Assembly: GCA_027563935.2 (NCBI GenBank)
Contig: CM050446.2
Coordinates: 121,598,499 to 121,662,498, forward strand
From: Costus lasius
Taxonomy: Eukaryota > Streptophyta > Magnoliopsida > Zingiberales > Costaceae
Reading direction: 5' to 3'
DNA length: 64,000 nt
The notes beneath the pieces were generated by a model. That model saw only the letters and a program-made list of their open reading frames with translations, searched no databases and was not told the DNA's origin. Positions 35,665 through 47,240 of the stretch are shown here, in pieces; within the stretch, counting starts at the first letter, position 1; every line of letters starts with the position of its first letter. Both the position numbers and the translations under genes were made by a program.

Positions 35665-37431
35665 ATGGATGTCATTAAACGAGAAGTGTTTACCCAAGAT
35701 GAAGAATGTGTGACATTCGAAATATTCGCGGATCACCAAAGCCTGAAGTACTTGTTTTCTCATAAGGAATTAAATATAAGGCAGCGAAGATGGGTTAAAT
35801 TTCACAAAGACTATGACTGTACGCTTAATTACCACCCGGGTAAGGCCAATGTTATCGTAGACGCCCTAAGTAAGAAGACTGCAGGGGTGTTAGCTCACTT
35901 GCGAGTAACACTGACTGAATTAGCACAACATATGGTAGATTTATGTGTTGAGATTGTGTGCCCCACTGAGCATGGTTGTTTAGCCGTGATGATGGCACAG
36001 TCCCCTATGGTGCAGAAGATTATTGAGGCGCAACCAAATGATTGGTACCTGCAGTCTATCATCGCAAAGGGCAAGAGAGAAGAATTTACCCAGGATGATC
36101 AAGGAATAATAAGGTGCTGGAATAGGTTATGTGTACCCGAGGTAGTTAAGGAAGAATTACTAGCAGAAGCACACAAGTCGAGATTCGCGGTACATCCTGG
36201 TGCCACGAAAATATATAATGACCTTCGAAAGTCTTGTTGGTGGGAAGACATGAAAAGAGATGTGGCAGAGTATGTCGGGCGATGTCTGGTATGCCAACAA
36301 GTGAAAATTGAGCATAAGAAACCTTCTGGGCTTTTGCAGAGTATCTCGATTCCCGAGTGGAAGTGGGAACACATTACCATGGACTTCGTGGCGGATCTTC
36401 CTAGGTCGCGCACCAGCCACGACTCGATCTGGGTGATTGTAGACCGGTTGACCAAGTCTGCCCATTTCCTCCCTATCAGAAAGAATTACTCCATGGACAA
36501 GCTGGCAAGGTTGTATTGTCAAGAGATTGTACGGCTACATGGGGTTCATGCCAGTATTATTTCTGACAGAGACCCACGGTTCACGTCTAGGTTTTGGGGC
36601 AGTTTGCAGAAGGCTTTGGGAACTGAACTGCGGTTCAGTACGGCTTATCACCCGCAGACTGATGGACAGTCTGAGAGGACCATTCAGACCTTAGAGGACA
36701 TGCTTCGAGCCATTACTTTAGACTTCACGGATGGTTGGGAGTGCCACCTGCACTTAGTGGAATTCGCTTATAATAATAGTTATCATTCCACGATCCAGAT
36801 GGCACCTTTCGAGGTTTTGTACGATAGGAAGTGTAGATCTCCGGTACTATGGGACGAAGCAGGTGAAAGCTATGTGTTAGGACCGACTATGTTAGCACTT
36901 GATGCCGAGAGAGTTTAGATTATTAGACTGAGATTATTAGCTGCCCAAAGCCGACAAAAGAGTTACGCAGACAAGAGACGACGTCCACTTGAATTTGATG
37001 TCGATGACCACGTGTTCCTTCGGATTTCTCCGAAGAAGGGTACGACTAGATTCGGGTATGCTGGTAAGTTAGCCCCGAGGTATATGGGTCCTTTCAAGAT
37101 ATTGGAGAGAGTTGGACCCGTCGCATACCGCTTAGCACTTCCACCGATGTATTTTTATATATATCCGGTATTCCACGTATCCATGTTGCGTAAGTACATC
37201 GCGGATCCATCTCATGTGTTGAGCCATGGTACGGTTCACGTCCAAGAAGATGCCACGTATGCCGAGATGCCTGTAGAGATCTTAGAGCGCAAAGAGCACA
37301 AACTGAGAAATAAGGTAATCAGCCTGATCAAAGTCAAATGGAAACATCACCCTGAGAGTGAGGCTACTTGGGAGCGCGAGGACGAGTTCAAGAGGAACCA
37401 TCCGGATCTATTTCTGGAGATGCAGGAGTAG
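35665..37431 (+). pseudogene. gypsy pol 3' part: RNase H, integrase, chromodomain-like end (one nonsense codon)
   Basis: One frame of 589 codons with a single TAG at 36916-36918. Order: RNase H C-terminal half (FADHQSLKYLFSHKELNIRQ, then HPGKANVIVDALSK); integrase zinc finger (H...H and CLVCQQ); integrase core with MDFVADLP, ISDRDPRFTSRFWGSLQ and HPQTDGQSER (DDE all present); GPF/Y motif (GPFKILERVGPVAYRLALP); and a C-terminal chromodomain-like tail (VKWKHHPESEATWEREDEF). The sequence resembles Tekay/Del chromoviruses, in which VFHVSMLRKYI precedes the tail. RT and protease are missing upstream, so it is non-autonomous even if the TAG were read through. Confidence 0.85.
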
Positions 37432-37566
37432 ACGAGTGACTTCTGTCGAGTGACCGTTGTATTATCGCTTTTGTAATCCTGTTGTTACCATTAATAAATA
37501 TTGTTTGTTTACCGCTAATGAATGTGTTTGGAATTTGGGGACCAAATTCTTTGAAGGTGGGAATAA

Positions 37567-38673
37567 TGTTACATCTGTGATATAAAAAGACAAAGAGAAA
37601 CAGTAAAAGAAGAATATTTTAAATTAAATAATGTGATTTGATGAGACGGTGCTGTCTCATCCGGTTCCCTTCCCATCCCCGTCACTATACACCCGTGACG
37701 AGCCCATTCTTCTTTGCCGTGACCCGTTGCTGCTGCCTTATTTCTTCTCTTCACCTTCACTCGCCTCCATCACGAAAGAACGAACGCTGCTTCGTCCTTC
37801 AACCGACGCTAGCCCCCTTTTTCCTCGCACGCGTCTGCCTGCGTCCCGCGGTTGCTCCGGCCAGATCTGGTGCCGGCGATGATGAAGCTCTAACCCAGTG
37901 AGCTAACTTTGGCGACGCCTTTAACCTATGCTCGCGATTCCTGTTCGGCGACGAGCACTTCTGACGTGTGCGTCGCTCCCAACTTCGGCAGACCTTCCTC
38001 CTTGTGCTGGCGAGCTCTCGTCCCTCTTCCTCCGGCCTTGGCGGACATTTCCGCCACCTCCCAAAGCTTTTTTAGTGTCTTCGTCTCCGGCGCCGGCGAC
38101 TTGCGCGAGCGGCACCGCTAGCTTCGAACGCAGATCTCCGGCGATCTTGACCCCCTTTCGCGAAATGAGCTGTACGGCCGTATCCCTCTCGGCGCCGGCT
38201 TTCATTTGACTACCGGAGAGCTTCGATCGGCCACCGGAAACACTGTTCCGGCGGTACTGTAGAGGCGGCACTACTGCTCCGGTGAACTTTCCGGTGAACC
38301 TCGAAGTGCATGCCATCGTCTCGTGTTACACGTTCTGGTTGGTTCTGACGTATTCTCGACGACTCGGTGGTATTTGCGTTCGCACAAGGCTGCGAACTAG
38401 GCTAGTACCCGAACCCCCTTCATATACGAGTAAACGAATGCATGCGTAAACCGAACCTGGATCTGGACATAAATACCTGACGAACTTGGATTAACTTGTT
38501 AACTAGTAATTACGATTAAAATGGATATTTAAGGCCGGGCTGGCCTCTGATTATGTTATTTTTATTCAGTCTGTACCTTTCAGTTGTCAGGATTGATATG
38601 ACAGGTACAGTGTTGTGCGTCCCGAGGTCCGGGATTCCCGGCGCGGGTTCCTGGTGGATTTTGGGGCGTAACA
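37567..38673 (+). repeat. 3' LTR of the nested gypsy element
   Basis: Partner of 32091-33185. It begins TGTTACATCTG after a purine-rich tract and ends GGGGCGTAACA. Confidence 0.9.
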
Positions 38674-39697
38674 CCAACCTCTTCGTCCAAGTCACCTGTG
38701 CCGAGCCCTCGAGTGGGATACAGGGCGCTTGCTGGACCCTTCCCTGATCGCATCCCACGACATAGTCACCGCCCGAGGAAGGAGGAGAGGCGGCGGACAC
38801 CTGCTCACCGCGCCGCTTCCGCTCCAAAGCGTCCCCAGGAGCCTGTTCCGGAAAAGGGGAGGCGGCAGACCACCGTCCGCCGCGACTCTGCTCGTCCGCC
38901 TCCGTCCGTCCTCGTCGTCCCAGCAAGCTACCACCGGAAACCTCCATTGGTGGAGCCGCCGCCCGAGGGGGAGGAGGCGCAGCGCATCGGAGACCCAGGC
39001 AACGTCTTCGTCGCCCGCACCGAGCCGTTGACTCCATCGGGAGGACGCCTCCGCGTCCTCGCTTCTCAACCACTTCCGCGGGAGATCTCTCGTCGAGGAA
39101 GATCGGCCGCGGTCTCCTCACCGCCATTCTGCCGTCTTCGTCTCGTCTCCAGCTGTCGGCGTCCGGTACTCGGGAAGGCGGGAACTCACGTTCGCCTGCG
39201 TCGTCGCCAAGCTCGGGAGACGACGCCGCCGCTGCTGTCCTCGACTCACCTCTTGATCGCCTCTGCGGGAGAGCTCACTCCGCCACCTGCGCGACGCCGG
39301 CCGCCCGTGTGCGCCCTGAGCCATGCGTGATGCTGGGCGCACAGTGGGCCCTTCCCAGGTCCGGCTCCTCTCTACTAGCTTGGCTCGCGTCCGGTGCCCG
39401 GGGAACTCCACGGCTGCTCGTCGACCGTCGACGGGAGTCCCGCGCGTGGAGGGGACGGCCTCCGCTGTCCGTCGCCTATTTCATCTCGGGAAGAGGGACT
39501 CCGCTCGCTACCGTGCTCCACGGCTTCGCCTTCGCGCGCACACGTCGACGACGCCCGAACTCGGATCCTCCGTCGGCTCGTCTCTCCCATCGTCGGGAAG
39601 GAGAAGACACGTCGTCTTCTTCTTCGGCCAACCAGATCGCCGGCTTCTCTCTGCGCACCGGCAAGGTCGCCGGATCCTTTGCGCCCTCAGATACCAT

Positions 39698-40228
39698 TGT
39701 GAGGCCCCGGCCCGATATCAGGTCAACTCCAGTCAAAATCCGCACCACGTCAGCACCTCTTATTTGATTCTTCGTCATCATCGTAGCGCCACCGCGCTCT
39801 CGCTCCATCCGCTCGCTCGCGAGCTGCGCGACCACCACGCCAGACTGGAGGACCTCCGGCAGGGAAGGGCCGCCTGCCCTTCCCCTTAGCCTCATCGGTG
39901 TTCGCCTGACGCCGGCCTCCGACGAAGCTCCACCACCCTGCTCCTTGACTCCGTCCGCCCTCGCGTTCCACCTGCCGCCTTCCGGAATCTCTGCATTGGC
40001 TTCGGCTTCGTCAGCTCCAGCCTGAGGGGGAGGAGGGAGAGGCGGACCGCCGTCCGCCGGGCGCCTCCTCGCTGCCCGCCCGAGCGCCTCCGCTCCATGG
40101 GCTCTCCGAGGGTGAGGAGGGGAAGAGGAAGAGGAGGAGCTCCGCTCCTCGTCGCCTCCTTTTGAGGACGCCCGCTCGTAGCACATCAACGGCCGCTTGC
40201 CACCGATGGGATGCCGCCCATGCCGTAG
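39698..40228 (-). repeat. Right (5') LTR of the LARD-like element
   Basis: Partner of 31242-31775, followed on its inner (left) side by the putative primer-binding site at 39696-39684. Its right boundary (CCGTAG) was set where similarity to the left copy ends. Confidence 0.75.
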
Positions 40229-40656
40229 CTGCTTAAGAAATCTTGAGTAGTAGCGGTGGTGCTTGAGAAATTTTTTCGCATTCACTCAGATTTTAAAGCT
40301 AATTTATTTATATAAATTTTATAGAATATTATAATATTATCTGGTTTTATAGATTTTTACTAGATTTTATATATTTTGATAAGATTTATAGAATATTGAT
40401 AAATTTAATAGATTTGATAGAATATTAATCAAATTTTATAAATTTTGATGAGATTTTGTAGAATTTTATAATATTATAGGAAATCTAGTAAGGTAAAAAT
40501 CTATAAAATCATATCAATAAAATTTAGTAAAGATTCTAAGAAAAATTTATAAATTTAATTACAATTATTTTGAGATTAGTGCAAATATATTATTTTGAGA
40601 TATGTATAAAAAAGATGTTAAATCTATATAGGAATTTTTAGTCCTAAGGTGAAGAT
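40229..40656. other. AT-rich intergenic DNA
   Basis: Simple AT-rich sequence with diffuse repeats of TTTATAGATTTTGAT type. No gene or clear element. Confidence 0.45.
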
Positions 40657-41112
40657 TAGGGGTGAACAAAGATTAGGTAAAGATCAGTTTTATTGAATTT
40701 ACTGTCTGTGTTGATAATTCGGTTCGGTAAATTTAGTTTCGATATCGGTATCGGGAATAATTTTTAGTTTCGGTATCGGTTTTTTTTTCGGTTTAGTAAA
40801 AATATAATTTACCGATACTAAATATTAAATTAATAAATTCAGTTCAGTAAATTATCAAATTTACTGATATAAATATAAAATTATTAATTTTTATTTAATA
40901 AATATATAAAAATAAAAATATTATTATATTTATATAGATAAAATAATTTAAATTAATAAATCGGTAATTTATCAAATTTATTGAAAAAATAAATTCGGTT
41001 CAGATCGAGTTTTTTAAAATTCTATTCGATTTTAGTTTTAAAAATTTGAATAAAATATAAATTAATAAAATTAAGTTCAGTAAATCCAGTTTGATAAAAA
41101 CTGAATGCCCAT
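40657..41112. mobile_element. Possible decayed hAT MITE (GGTTCGGTAAA family)
   Basis: The left end TAGGGGTGAACAAAG and internal ATTCGGTTCGGTAAAT repeats resemble the well-bounded hAT MITE at 57100-57578. The right end (CTGAATGCCCATC) corresponds to that element's CGAATGCTCACGCC but is degraded. No convincing 8-bp duplication was found. Confidence 0.45.
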
Positions 41113-41281
41113 CGGAGATAAGGGGATAAATATTCTAAGGCAATCTCTCCGTATACACTCTTATGTATAGAGGCGTACTTTTCAAGAAACGCAAAAAACC
41201 TGTGTTGGATTGAGTGCACCTGCATAGTGCAAGCATATGATTGAATTGCATACATCCAGACATTTGAGTAGACACACCAGG

Positions 41282-43129
41282 TGTCACGCCCCGGTCGGAA
41301 CGGTCTAAAAACAGCGCTTATCCGCTTCCTAGAGCTATCCGGCGGAACACCAGAACGTGATCGCGCTAGGGTTTCCGGACCGAATCTCGTCCCCAAATTC
41401 GAAACCCTAGTTCCCCGCTTAATTTTTAATCCCCAAATTACAATTCACTCGAGAAACCCTAACCCTAATTAGAAGATCCGAAAAGAATCGAAAAATCCCA
41501 AATCAGACTTTTGACCGAAGTCAAAATCAACCCACTGATTAAACTATATCGCTGACGTCAGCCCTTGAAAGATTTCGCCGCGCGCCGAATTTTCCTTGCT
41601 GACGTCCTCGCTTGCGTCAGCGACGAATTCGATTCTGATTTCGATTTCGCTCGCCGAAATCTTTGACGGCCTGACTCTCCTCGTTTCGAACGCCCAACGC
41701 GTTCGAAGCCGTCGTCTTCGCAGCGCGAGCGCACGCCTGCGTTCGCTCGCGGCTTGCCGGAGGAAGGGGCCGGCAAGGGAAGAGATCCCGCCTGCGTCTT
41801 CCCCTTACCGCCGACCGGAGTCGCCCCTGCTCTCGTCGCCGGCCAAGAACGCCTCTACACTCGTCGTCGACGCGTTGATGAACACCGAAGCGCCTCCGTC
41901 GCCGAAAGTCGTGAAGACGCTTGAAAACAGGGGATGAACTCGGAAGAAACAGAGGAACTCAAAAGATAGGGAAAATTTCCTCTTTACTCAGCAAAGATTA
42001 CAAAAACCCTCGTTCCTCTGCGCCGACGACCTCTCGTCGATGCTCTCTCTCTCTTCCTCTCGCCGAAAGCAACCTCTTACTGCCGTTTGCAACCCTCGGC
42101 TCTACAACAGAGCTCCCTCACGTCACAGATAGGGATGGCAACGGGACGGGTCGGGGTCGGGTTTTGCCATCCCCGACCCGACCCCGACTTCCCCAAACCC
42201 GTCCCCGAACCCGACCCCGAACCCGACGGGTTTAGAAAACCCTGCCCCACACCCGACCCCGCGGGGAAACCCGACCCCGCCCGACCTAAAAAATAAATAT
42301 ATATTATAAATAATATTTTAAAATTAATTTGCATTTTTTATTCATAATATATAAATAAAAAAATATTTTACAAACTATATCATCATTTCTACATAAATTA
42401 TTAAAATTTAGTAACTATGTTATAACTTATAAGGGGTAAATTTGTTATTTTAATAGTCGGGGCGGGTTCGGGGCGGGTACCTAAATTCCCATACCCGACC
42501 CCGACCCGACTATACCCCCGTCGGGTTTTCCCCGAACCCGACCCGACCCCCAGTCAACTCGGGTTTTCCCCGTTGACTTTGGGTCGGGTCGGATCGGGTC
42601 GGGTCGGGGATGGGGTTTTTTGCCATCCCTACTCACAGATCTCACTCCGAATGCCGATCTCCCCTTCTCTGATGATACTGCTCTCCTTTTTAAAGCTCGC
42701 CGCTCCGCGTCCCTCGTCTGCGTCCGGGTCTTGTGGAGACGCCGCCAACGCCATCGTCGCGTTGCCGATTTTCTCGCGTCGCCTGCAGCCGCTCGACTCC
42801 TCCATCCGCATGAATCGGTCTCCCGAAGAAGACGACGCCGCGTGCGTCGTCCGCGTCCGAGTTGTTTGCCGACGAACCCGCGCCATTAGCTCCGCCTTCC
42901 GCGTTCGAGCTGCGTGGTGAAGAACTCGCGGGCGAAGCTCGCGTCAGCGCCCGCTTCTTCCGCGTTGATGCCACGCCTAGGTGTCCTGATGCATCTCCTT
43001 GGTCAACATCACACGTTGACCAAGGGATTTGATTCGATTTAGGGCTCCACGTATAGCTTCGGCGTATGGGCTTGGGCTTGGGTTCGGCCCACCCCCTCTG
43101 GGCTGAACCGGGGAGCCCAGGGCCTAACA
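41282..43129 (-). mobile_element. Solo LTR (gypsy type) with nested hAT MITE
   Basis: It begins TGTCACGCCCCGG and ends GGCCTAACA, flanked by perfect 5-bp duplications ccagg (41277-41281 and 43130-43134). Read on the minus strand it starts TGTTAGGCCCTG and ends CCGGGGCGTGACA. It has the same end signatures and GACGTCAGC/TTGACTTCGGTCAAA-type blocks as the gag-only element LTRs at 3419-4901 and 6299-7414. No internal region or second LTR exists, so it is a recombination-derived solo LTR. About 1.34 kb remain once the MITE is excluded. Confidence 0.9.
42130..42631. mobile_element. Non-autonomous hAT MITE inside the solo LTR
   Basis: The inverted ends are TAGGGATGGCAA and TTGCCATCCCTA (perfect 12 bp), flanked by gtcacaga (42122-42129) and ctcacaga (42632-42639), an 8-bp duplication with one mismatch. 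Subterminal CGGGTCGGGGTCGGG/CCCGACCCGACCCC repeats lie at both ends around an AT core. Confidence 0.93.
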
Positions 43130-43134
43130 CCAGG

Positions 43135-43601
43135 TGCATCCACATGGCTATTGATTATTGAACGGACAAAGAGAAACCATGCACACCCACCTCCCACAGA
43201 AATATTATGCATAAAATTTTGCTCCTAGTAGAGGAATAAAACTCATATAAGAGGAACTCTATAGAGACAAAAATATCTTTTGTTGTCGTAAAAAATATTA
43301 GTTAATTTAATTGATAAGTATCTTATTGTTAATAGTAAAATTTTGAAATTAAATTCTATTTTTCTTATTTATTCTGTCTATATAAAAATATATATCTTAT
43401 ACCCTAATTTTATATGCATAAGAATGTATTATAGTCATTGAAATGACACATGTGGATGAATTATAGTCATGTAAACGTCACATGTAGACACAAGAGATTA
43501 GTAATATGCACAAGGTTCGTGAATGAGCTTCATTCCCTAGTAGCATATAAATTTCTATCTATAAGGATTAAGGAGTGAGGGGTGAGGAATGAAAATATTT
43601 T
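43135..43601. other. AT-rich intergenic DNA
   Basis: No gene or defined repeat was recognised. A short duplicated phrase (GTCATTGAAATGACACATGT / GTCATGTAAACGTCACATGT) lies at about 43434-43487. Confidence 0.45.
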
Positions 43602-43991
43602 GGCTATGTTTGGCATAGCTGGATAGCTAATTTTACTAGTCAAAACAGATGATTTTGAAAAGTTAGAGTGTTTGTCAAACTGCTTCTAAGTTTGAAATCT
43701 AGAAACAGCATGAGTTTGGAAAAGCTAGGATAGAGCTGCTTTGAGCTACTTTCTAACTATTTTTTTCTTATATCTCATGTCCGCACTTATATTAGTACGT
43801 CTTTACGATAACAAAATTATTATTTTAATAAAAAATATTAAATTTAAAATTATTTTAAAATATTTTTTAAAAAAAATTGATAAACATAATAGTTTAGCCA
43901 AACACCTTTTAACTTTTCCGACCAACTACTTTTCAACCAACACTTTTTCAACCAGCAAAAGCTAAAAATTTCACCTACGTCAAACACAGCC
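43602..43991. mobile_element. MITE with GGCTRTGTTTG inverted ends
   Basis: GGCTATGTTTGGCATAG at the left and CTACGTCAAACACAGCC at the right are inverted repeats (14 of 17). TTT lies on both flanks. Size (390 bases), AT-rich interior and the GTTTGG core fit a Tourist/PIF-type MITE. The TTT flank is not the usual TWA, so the superfamily is uncertain. Confidence 0.6.
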
Positions 43992-44021
43992 TTTATTAGG
44001 GTCATTTTGCTTCTAGTCTTA

Positions 44022-44436
44022 GGGCCTGTTTAGCCCCGCTGTTAATAGCTTTATAACTGTGCTAAATTGAGCTGTGTTGCACTGTACTGTACTGTCAAAA
44101 TTTATAAAATATTTAGTTAATAACTTTTTAACTACTGTCAAAATTTAAAATAATAAATATATATTATTTTAAATTATTTAAAATAATAATATATTTTATT
44201 TTTCTTTAGTATTAAATTTTTTAATTATTTAAAATAATAATATTTAAAATTTTAAACGAAATAATGTAAATTACTTTTTTGAATAAGCATAAGTTGTAAA
44301 AGCTTCAAATTGTAGCTTTTCAATTTCTATTTTTTGCTGCTTTTTTCTGTTTTTATTTTTGATTACTAAATAATTTTTTTCTGCTTTCTGCTTAAAAGCT
44401 GATTATAAAGAGTTTAAAAGCGGAGCCAAACAAGCC
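44022..44436. mobile_element. Tourist-like PIF/Harbinger MITE
   Basis: The left end GGGCCTGTTTAGCCCCGCT and the right end AGCGGAGCCAAACAAGCC are inverted repeats with one indel. TTA duplications flank the element (44019-44021 and 44437-44439). AT-rich core, no coding sequence. Confidence 0.8.
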
Positions 44437-44978
44437 TTAGCCTTAAGAAAGCTTTGCTTTTTATTTACGTTAGCACAATAACAATAATTATTATTATTAT
44501 TACTTAAAATAGAATTGCATGGATATTTTCGGTGCTTTTAGAACATCATTGATGTCAAATTAGTACCTATAATATTAAACTTATAAACAAATAATATTTT
44601 TTTTCAAAATATTTGACTTTTCCACTGTGTCCTAATTGCTTCCACTAAAACAAAAGAATATTCATCGAGAATCAAAGGAGAATATAACTTCACCATAAGT
44701 CTGTGTGATCAAAACGGATAGACAAGATGGTACGAGTCAATGGACAATAAGAATAATGGCTTATAATTGACCGAGAAGGACGTAGAAAGTGAAGAGGTCA
44801 AAAAAAAGAAGGGGAGATCGTATTATGATTTTAATGATAAGTTGTTGAAATTGTTTAATAATCAAATACATAATAATAATTTTTGTTTGAACTTTTGGAT
44901 CTTAGCTCTAGGGTGTGTTTGGTAACGTTTTTCAAGATACAGGTAGAATCGGTTACTAGCAAAAATTAGATTTTCAGC

Positions 44979-45554
44979 TAGACCTGACAATTTAGATAAG
45001 TTGGTCGTAAATAGATCATGTCAGCTACGACCTATGACCCAATTAAGTCAATCCGAATATGATCCGTTTAATTAATTAAGTCAAATTATGTAACCCGAAC
45101 ATGACTCAAATATAATTAGGTCAATCCGACACGACTTGAGTAACATGTATTAAATGAGTCATTTATTTAACCCGATTTGTTTGACCCGACATAGCCCGAT
45201 TATAAATTTATCATTTATATTTTATACATAAGTAGTAAATTAATAAAATTTATATTATAATTTATAAAAAATTAGGCTTATGGTGTGGGCTAAAATTTGG
45301 GTTAAAAATGATTATAAGATATTTAAGTTTATGGGCTAACACTAGGAGTTAAGCGAGTTTATATTTAAAATTTATAGATATAAATATATAATGTAAATCA
45401 GATTAAGTGGTTCAACCCATTTATAACCCAAAACGGCCTGATTATTTTTAGATAATAAATGGATTAACTTATTTATGAGCCAAACACGGTTATAATTGAT
45501 TCAAATTCGTCTAATTCTATGTTGATTCGGGTCAATCAGATTTTGCAAATTCTA
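44979..45554. mobile_element. Non-autonomous hAT-like element with 8-bp duplication
   Basis: It starts TAGACCTGACAATTTAG and ends TTTTGCAAATTCTA. The 8-bp flanks ttttcagc (44971-44978) and tttttagc (45555-45562) match at 7 of 8. The interior repeats ACCCGA/GACCCGAC-type motifs around an AT core, as in the other hAT MITEs here. Confidence 0.65.
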
Positions 45555-45572
45555 TTTTTAGCTTAAAAAGGA

Positions 45573-45580
<8 letters not shown>

Positions 45581-45613
<33 letters not shown>
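45581..45613. repeat. (AT)n microsatellite
   Basis: Thirty-three bases of uninterrupted alternating AT. Confidence 0.95.
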
Positions 45614-45616
<3 letters not shown>

Positions 45617-46732
45617 GTGTAAAGATGTTTAAAATACAGTCAAAAAAGCGGGGCAGAAAGTCTCGTCAAACACAGCGTATTCTAATATATTCCATCATCC
45701 AATATAAAAAAAAAGGTATATCTAATAATAATGTGTTAATATTAGTTTTTTCTCCTATTCTACCAATTTTTTGTAAAAACTTGGTTGATCTAATATATCA
45801 CTTAATTTATTATTTTTTAAAAGGTATTATTTAACTTTTATAACATCTATCCTTGTTCTATGAAAAGATTCAAATTATATTGTTCTTTAATACTATTATT
45901 ATGATGATGCTAAAATTTTAAAATTACAAACGCTAATACATAAAAAAATTAATGTATAATATAAATTCTTGATGAAACTTGAGTCTTAATTTAACTTAGA
46001 AAATATTAAATTGTAAAATTTAACTTAAATAATCATAAATATAATTTGTGTAAAGCATGACTTGAATCATCTTTACGACACCGCATGCTTCCCGCACAGC
46101 TCGATCACAGCCGTCCGGTCCAGCACGGACGGTGCCAACGGGTGCCCACCCACGTGCTCCTCCAGCTGTAATCCCACAAAAAGACGAATACAGTCCATTC
46201 ACGTCATCTACACCCAATGCCATCTGTCACGGCCCGCTGTCTCTGGCCCATTTCTTCTCATATAAAGTACCGTAATTTAATGCCGCAATAATAATTATTT
46301 CTATATTTAACCTTTTTCCTTTTTCAAAGAGCCGGTGCCTTTCAAACGGCTAGTTGGACTTTCCTAGCAACTTCGGCCCAGGTCGCCCAACGTTCACATT
46401 TGCAGAGAAGACTGACCGTCCGATCCAGATCTGACGGAGGATATTTGTGGACTGTACGCGGAAAAGAACGGTTCGGTGCGCGACCACGAAGACGAAAGAC
46501 GACGACGACGACTCCTTCCTCTTTAAGAAACGCGGAAGCCGTCATCATGCGACGGAAAGTCGCGCCACCGACCGCATCATCTGCCGCCCGTGCTTCATCG
46601 GACGGACATTAATCGCCCAGCTGCCCTGTGGATACGTCTCGATTGCAGTGCCTACCGCCGTCACCGTCTTAATAGGCTATTTAATATTGTTTAATTAATA
46701 ATTGTAAAAGAAGCTTCCGAGTTCCGACCTCT
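45614..46732. other. Intergenic DNA and distal promoter of the AGP gene
   Basis: AT-rich to about 46050, then GC-richer with CACGTG at 46152 and several short frames without recognisable domains. No exon is supported. Confidence 0.4.
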
Positions 46733-46733
46733 T

Positions 46734-46739
46734 TATAAA
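46734..46739 (+). promoter_or_regulatory. TATA box of the AGP gene
   Basis: TATAAA 82-87 bases upstream of the AGP start codon, immediately followed by an ACCCTAG motif. Confidence 0.65.
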
Positions 46740-46820
46740 CCCTAGCCCTCCGCGATCTCATCCCACCTCGAACCCCAACTCCGGCATTCCATCTCCATCT
46801 CGATCTCGACCTCTAGCATA

Positions 46821-47240
46821 ATGGCAGCCTTCTCCTCTCGCTTTACCGTGCTCGGATTCGCTCTCTTGGCGCTCGCAGTGTCCTCGTCCGCCCAGGGCCC
46901 GGCCGCCGCTCCAGTTAAGCCCCCCGCAGTGGCCCCTGCGAAACCCCCCGCAGTGGCCCCTGTGAAACCCCCCGCAGTAGCCCCCGTGACGCCTCCATCA
47001 GCCGCCCCCGTGAAGCCCCCAGCCTCCGCTCCCGCTTCGGTTCCACCAGCCTTGTCCCCTCCCGCTCCGCCGACGTTCGCCCCCTCCCAGCCGCCTACCC
47101 CAACTCCCTCGACTCCGATCACCACGACGCCCGCTTCCTCTCCCAACGCCCCGCCTCCAGAGAGTAATGGAGCGGCTGCGATGGTCTTCAGCTGGATCCC
47201 CGTCTTCGCCGCCGCGGGCTTCGCTGTCATCGGGATGTAG
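46821..47240 (+). CDS. Classical arabinogalactan protein (AGP), GPI-anchored, single exon
   Basis: Small cell-surface proteoglycan backbone of 139 aa. Residues 1-24 form a signal peptide (MAAFSSRFTVLGFALLALAV, cleavage expected near SSSAQ). Residues 25-110 are Pro/Ala/Ser/Thr-rich with repeated AP-V-KPP units (APVKPPAV, APAKPPAV) and many AP, SP and TP dipeptides. These are the sites where proline is hydroxylated and arabinogalactan attached. The C-terminus is a hydrophobic GPI-anchor signal (MVFSWIPVFAAAGFAVIGM) preceded by a small-residue cleavage site (ESNGAAA). All three hallmarks of classical AGPs are present. The KPP spacing is slightly extensin-like, but there is no SPPPP. The antisense frame over the same region is a shadow. 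Confidence 0.9.
   Translation: MAAFSSRFTVLGFALLALAVSSSAQGPAAAPVKPPAVAPAKPPAVAPVKPPAVAPVTPPSAAPVKPPASAPASVPPALSPPAPPTFAPSQPPTPTPSTPITTTPASSPNAPPPESNGAAAMVFSWIPVFAAAGFAVIGM

Larger units (their letters stand above)
32091..38673 (+). mobile_element. Ty3/gypsy element with internal replacement, nested in the LARD-like element
   Basis: LTRs 32091-33185 and 37567-38673 begin TGTTACATCTGTGATA and end GGGG(T/C)GTAACA. A primer site TGGTATCATAG (33190-33200) follows the left LTR, and a purine-rich GAAGGTGGGAATAA precedes the right one. The interior keeps a gag start (33346) and the RNase H, integrase and C-terminal module (35665-37431). The expected gag body, protease and reverse transcriptase are gone, and 33650-35640 holds unrelated sequence. 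The flanking pentamers (catcc left, ccaac right) do not match, so a recombined or rearranged copy is possible. Confidence 0.85.
31242..40228 (-). mobile_element. LARD/TRIM-like non-coding LTR element with a nested gypsy element
   Basis: Direct repeats 31242-31775 and 39698-40228 match over about 0.53 kb. Both start TGTGAGG(G/C)CCCGGCCCG on the plus strand, so LTRs end ...CCTCACA on the minus strand. Just inside the right copy, TGGTATCTGAGGG (39696-39684, minus) resembles an initiator-tRNA-Met primer site and fixes the orientation. Without the nested gypsy (32091-38673) the element is about 2.4 kb with roughly 1.3 kb of GC-rich interior that has no gag or pol. Long frames in it and in the LTRs are low-complexity Arg/Ser/Pro and not credible genes. 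No clear target duplication was found. Confidence 0.65.

Noticed and set aside
38516..39411. Frames of 97-203 codons between the nested gypsy and the right outer LTR
   Set aside because: Overlapping frames on both strands, no recognisable motif and extreme GC bias; treated as non-coding interior of the outer element.
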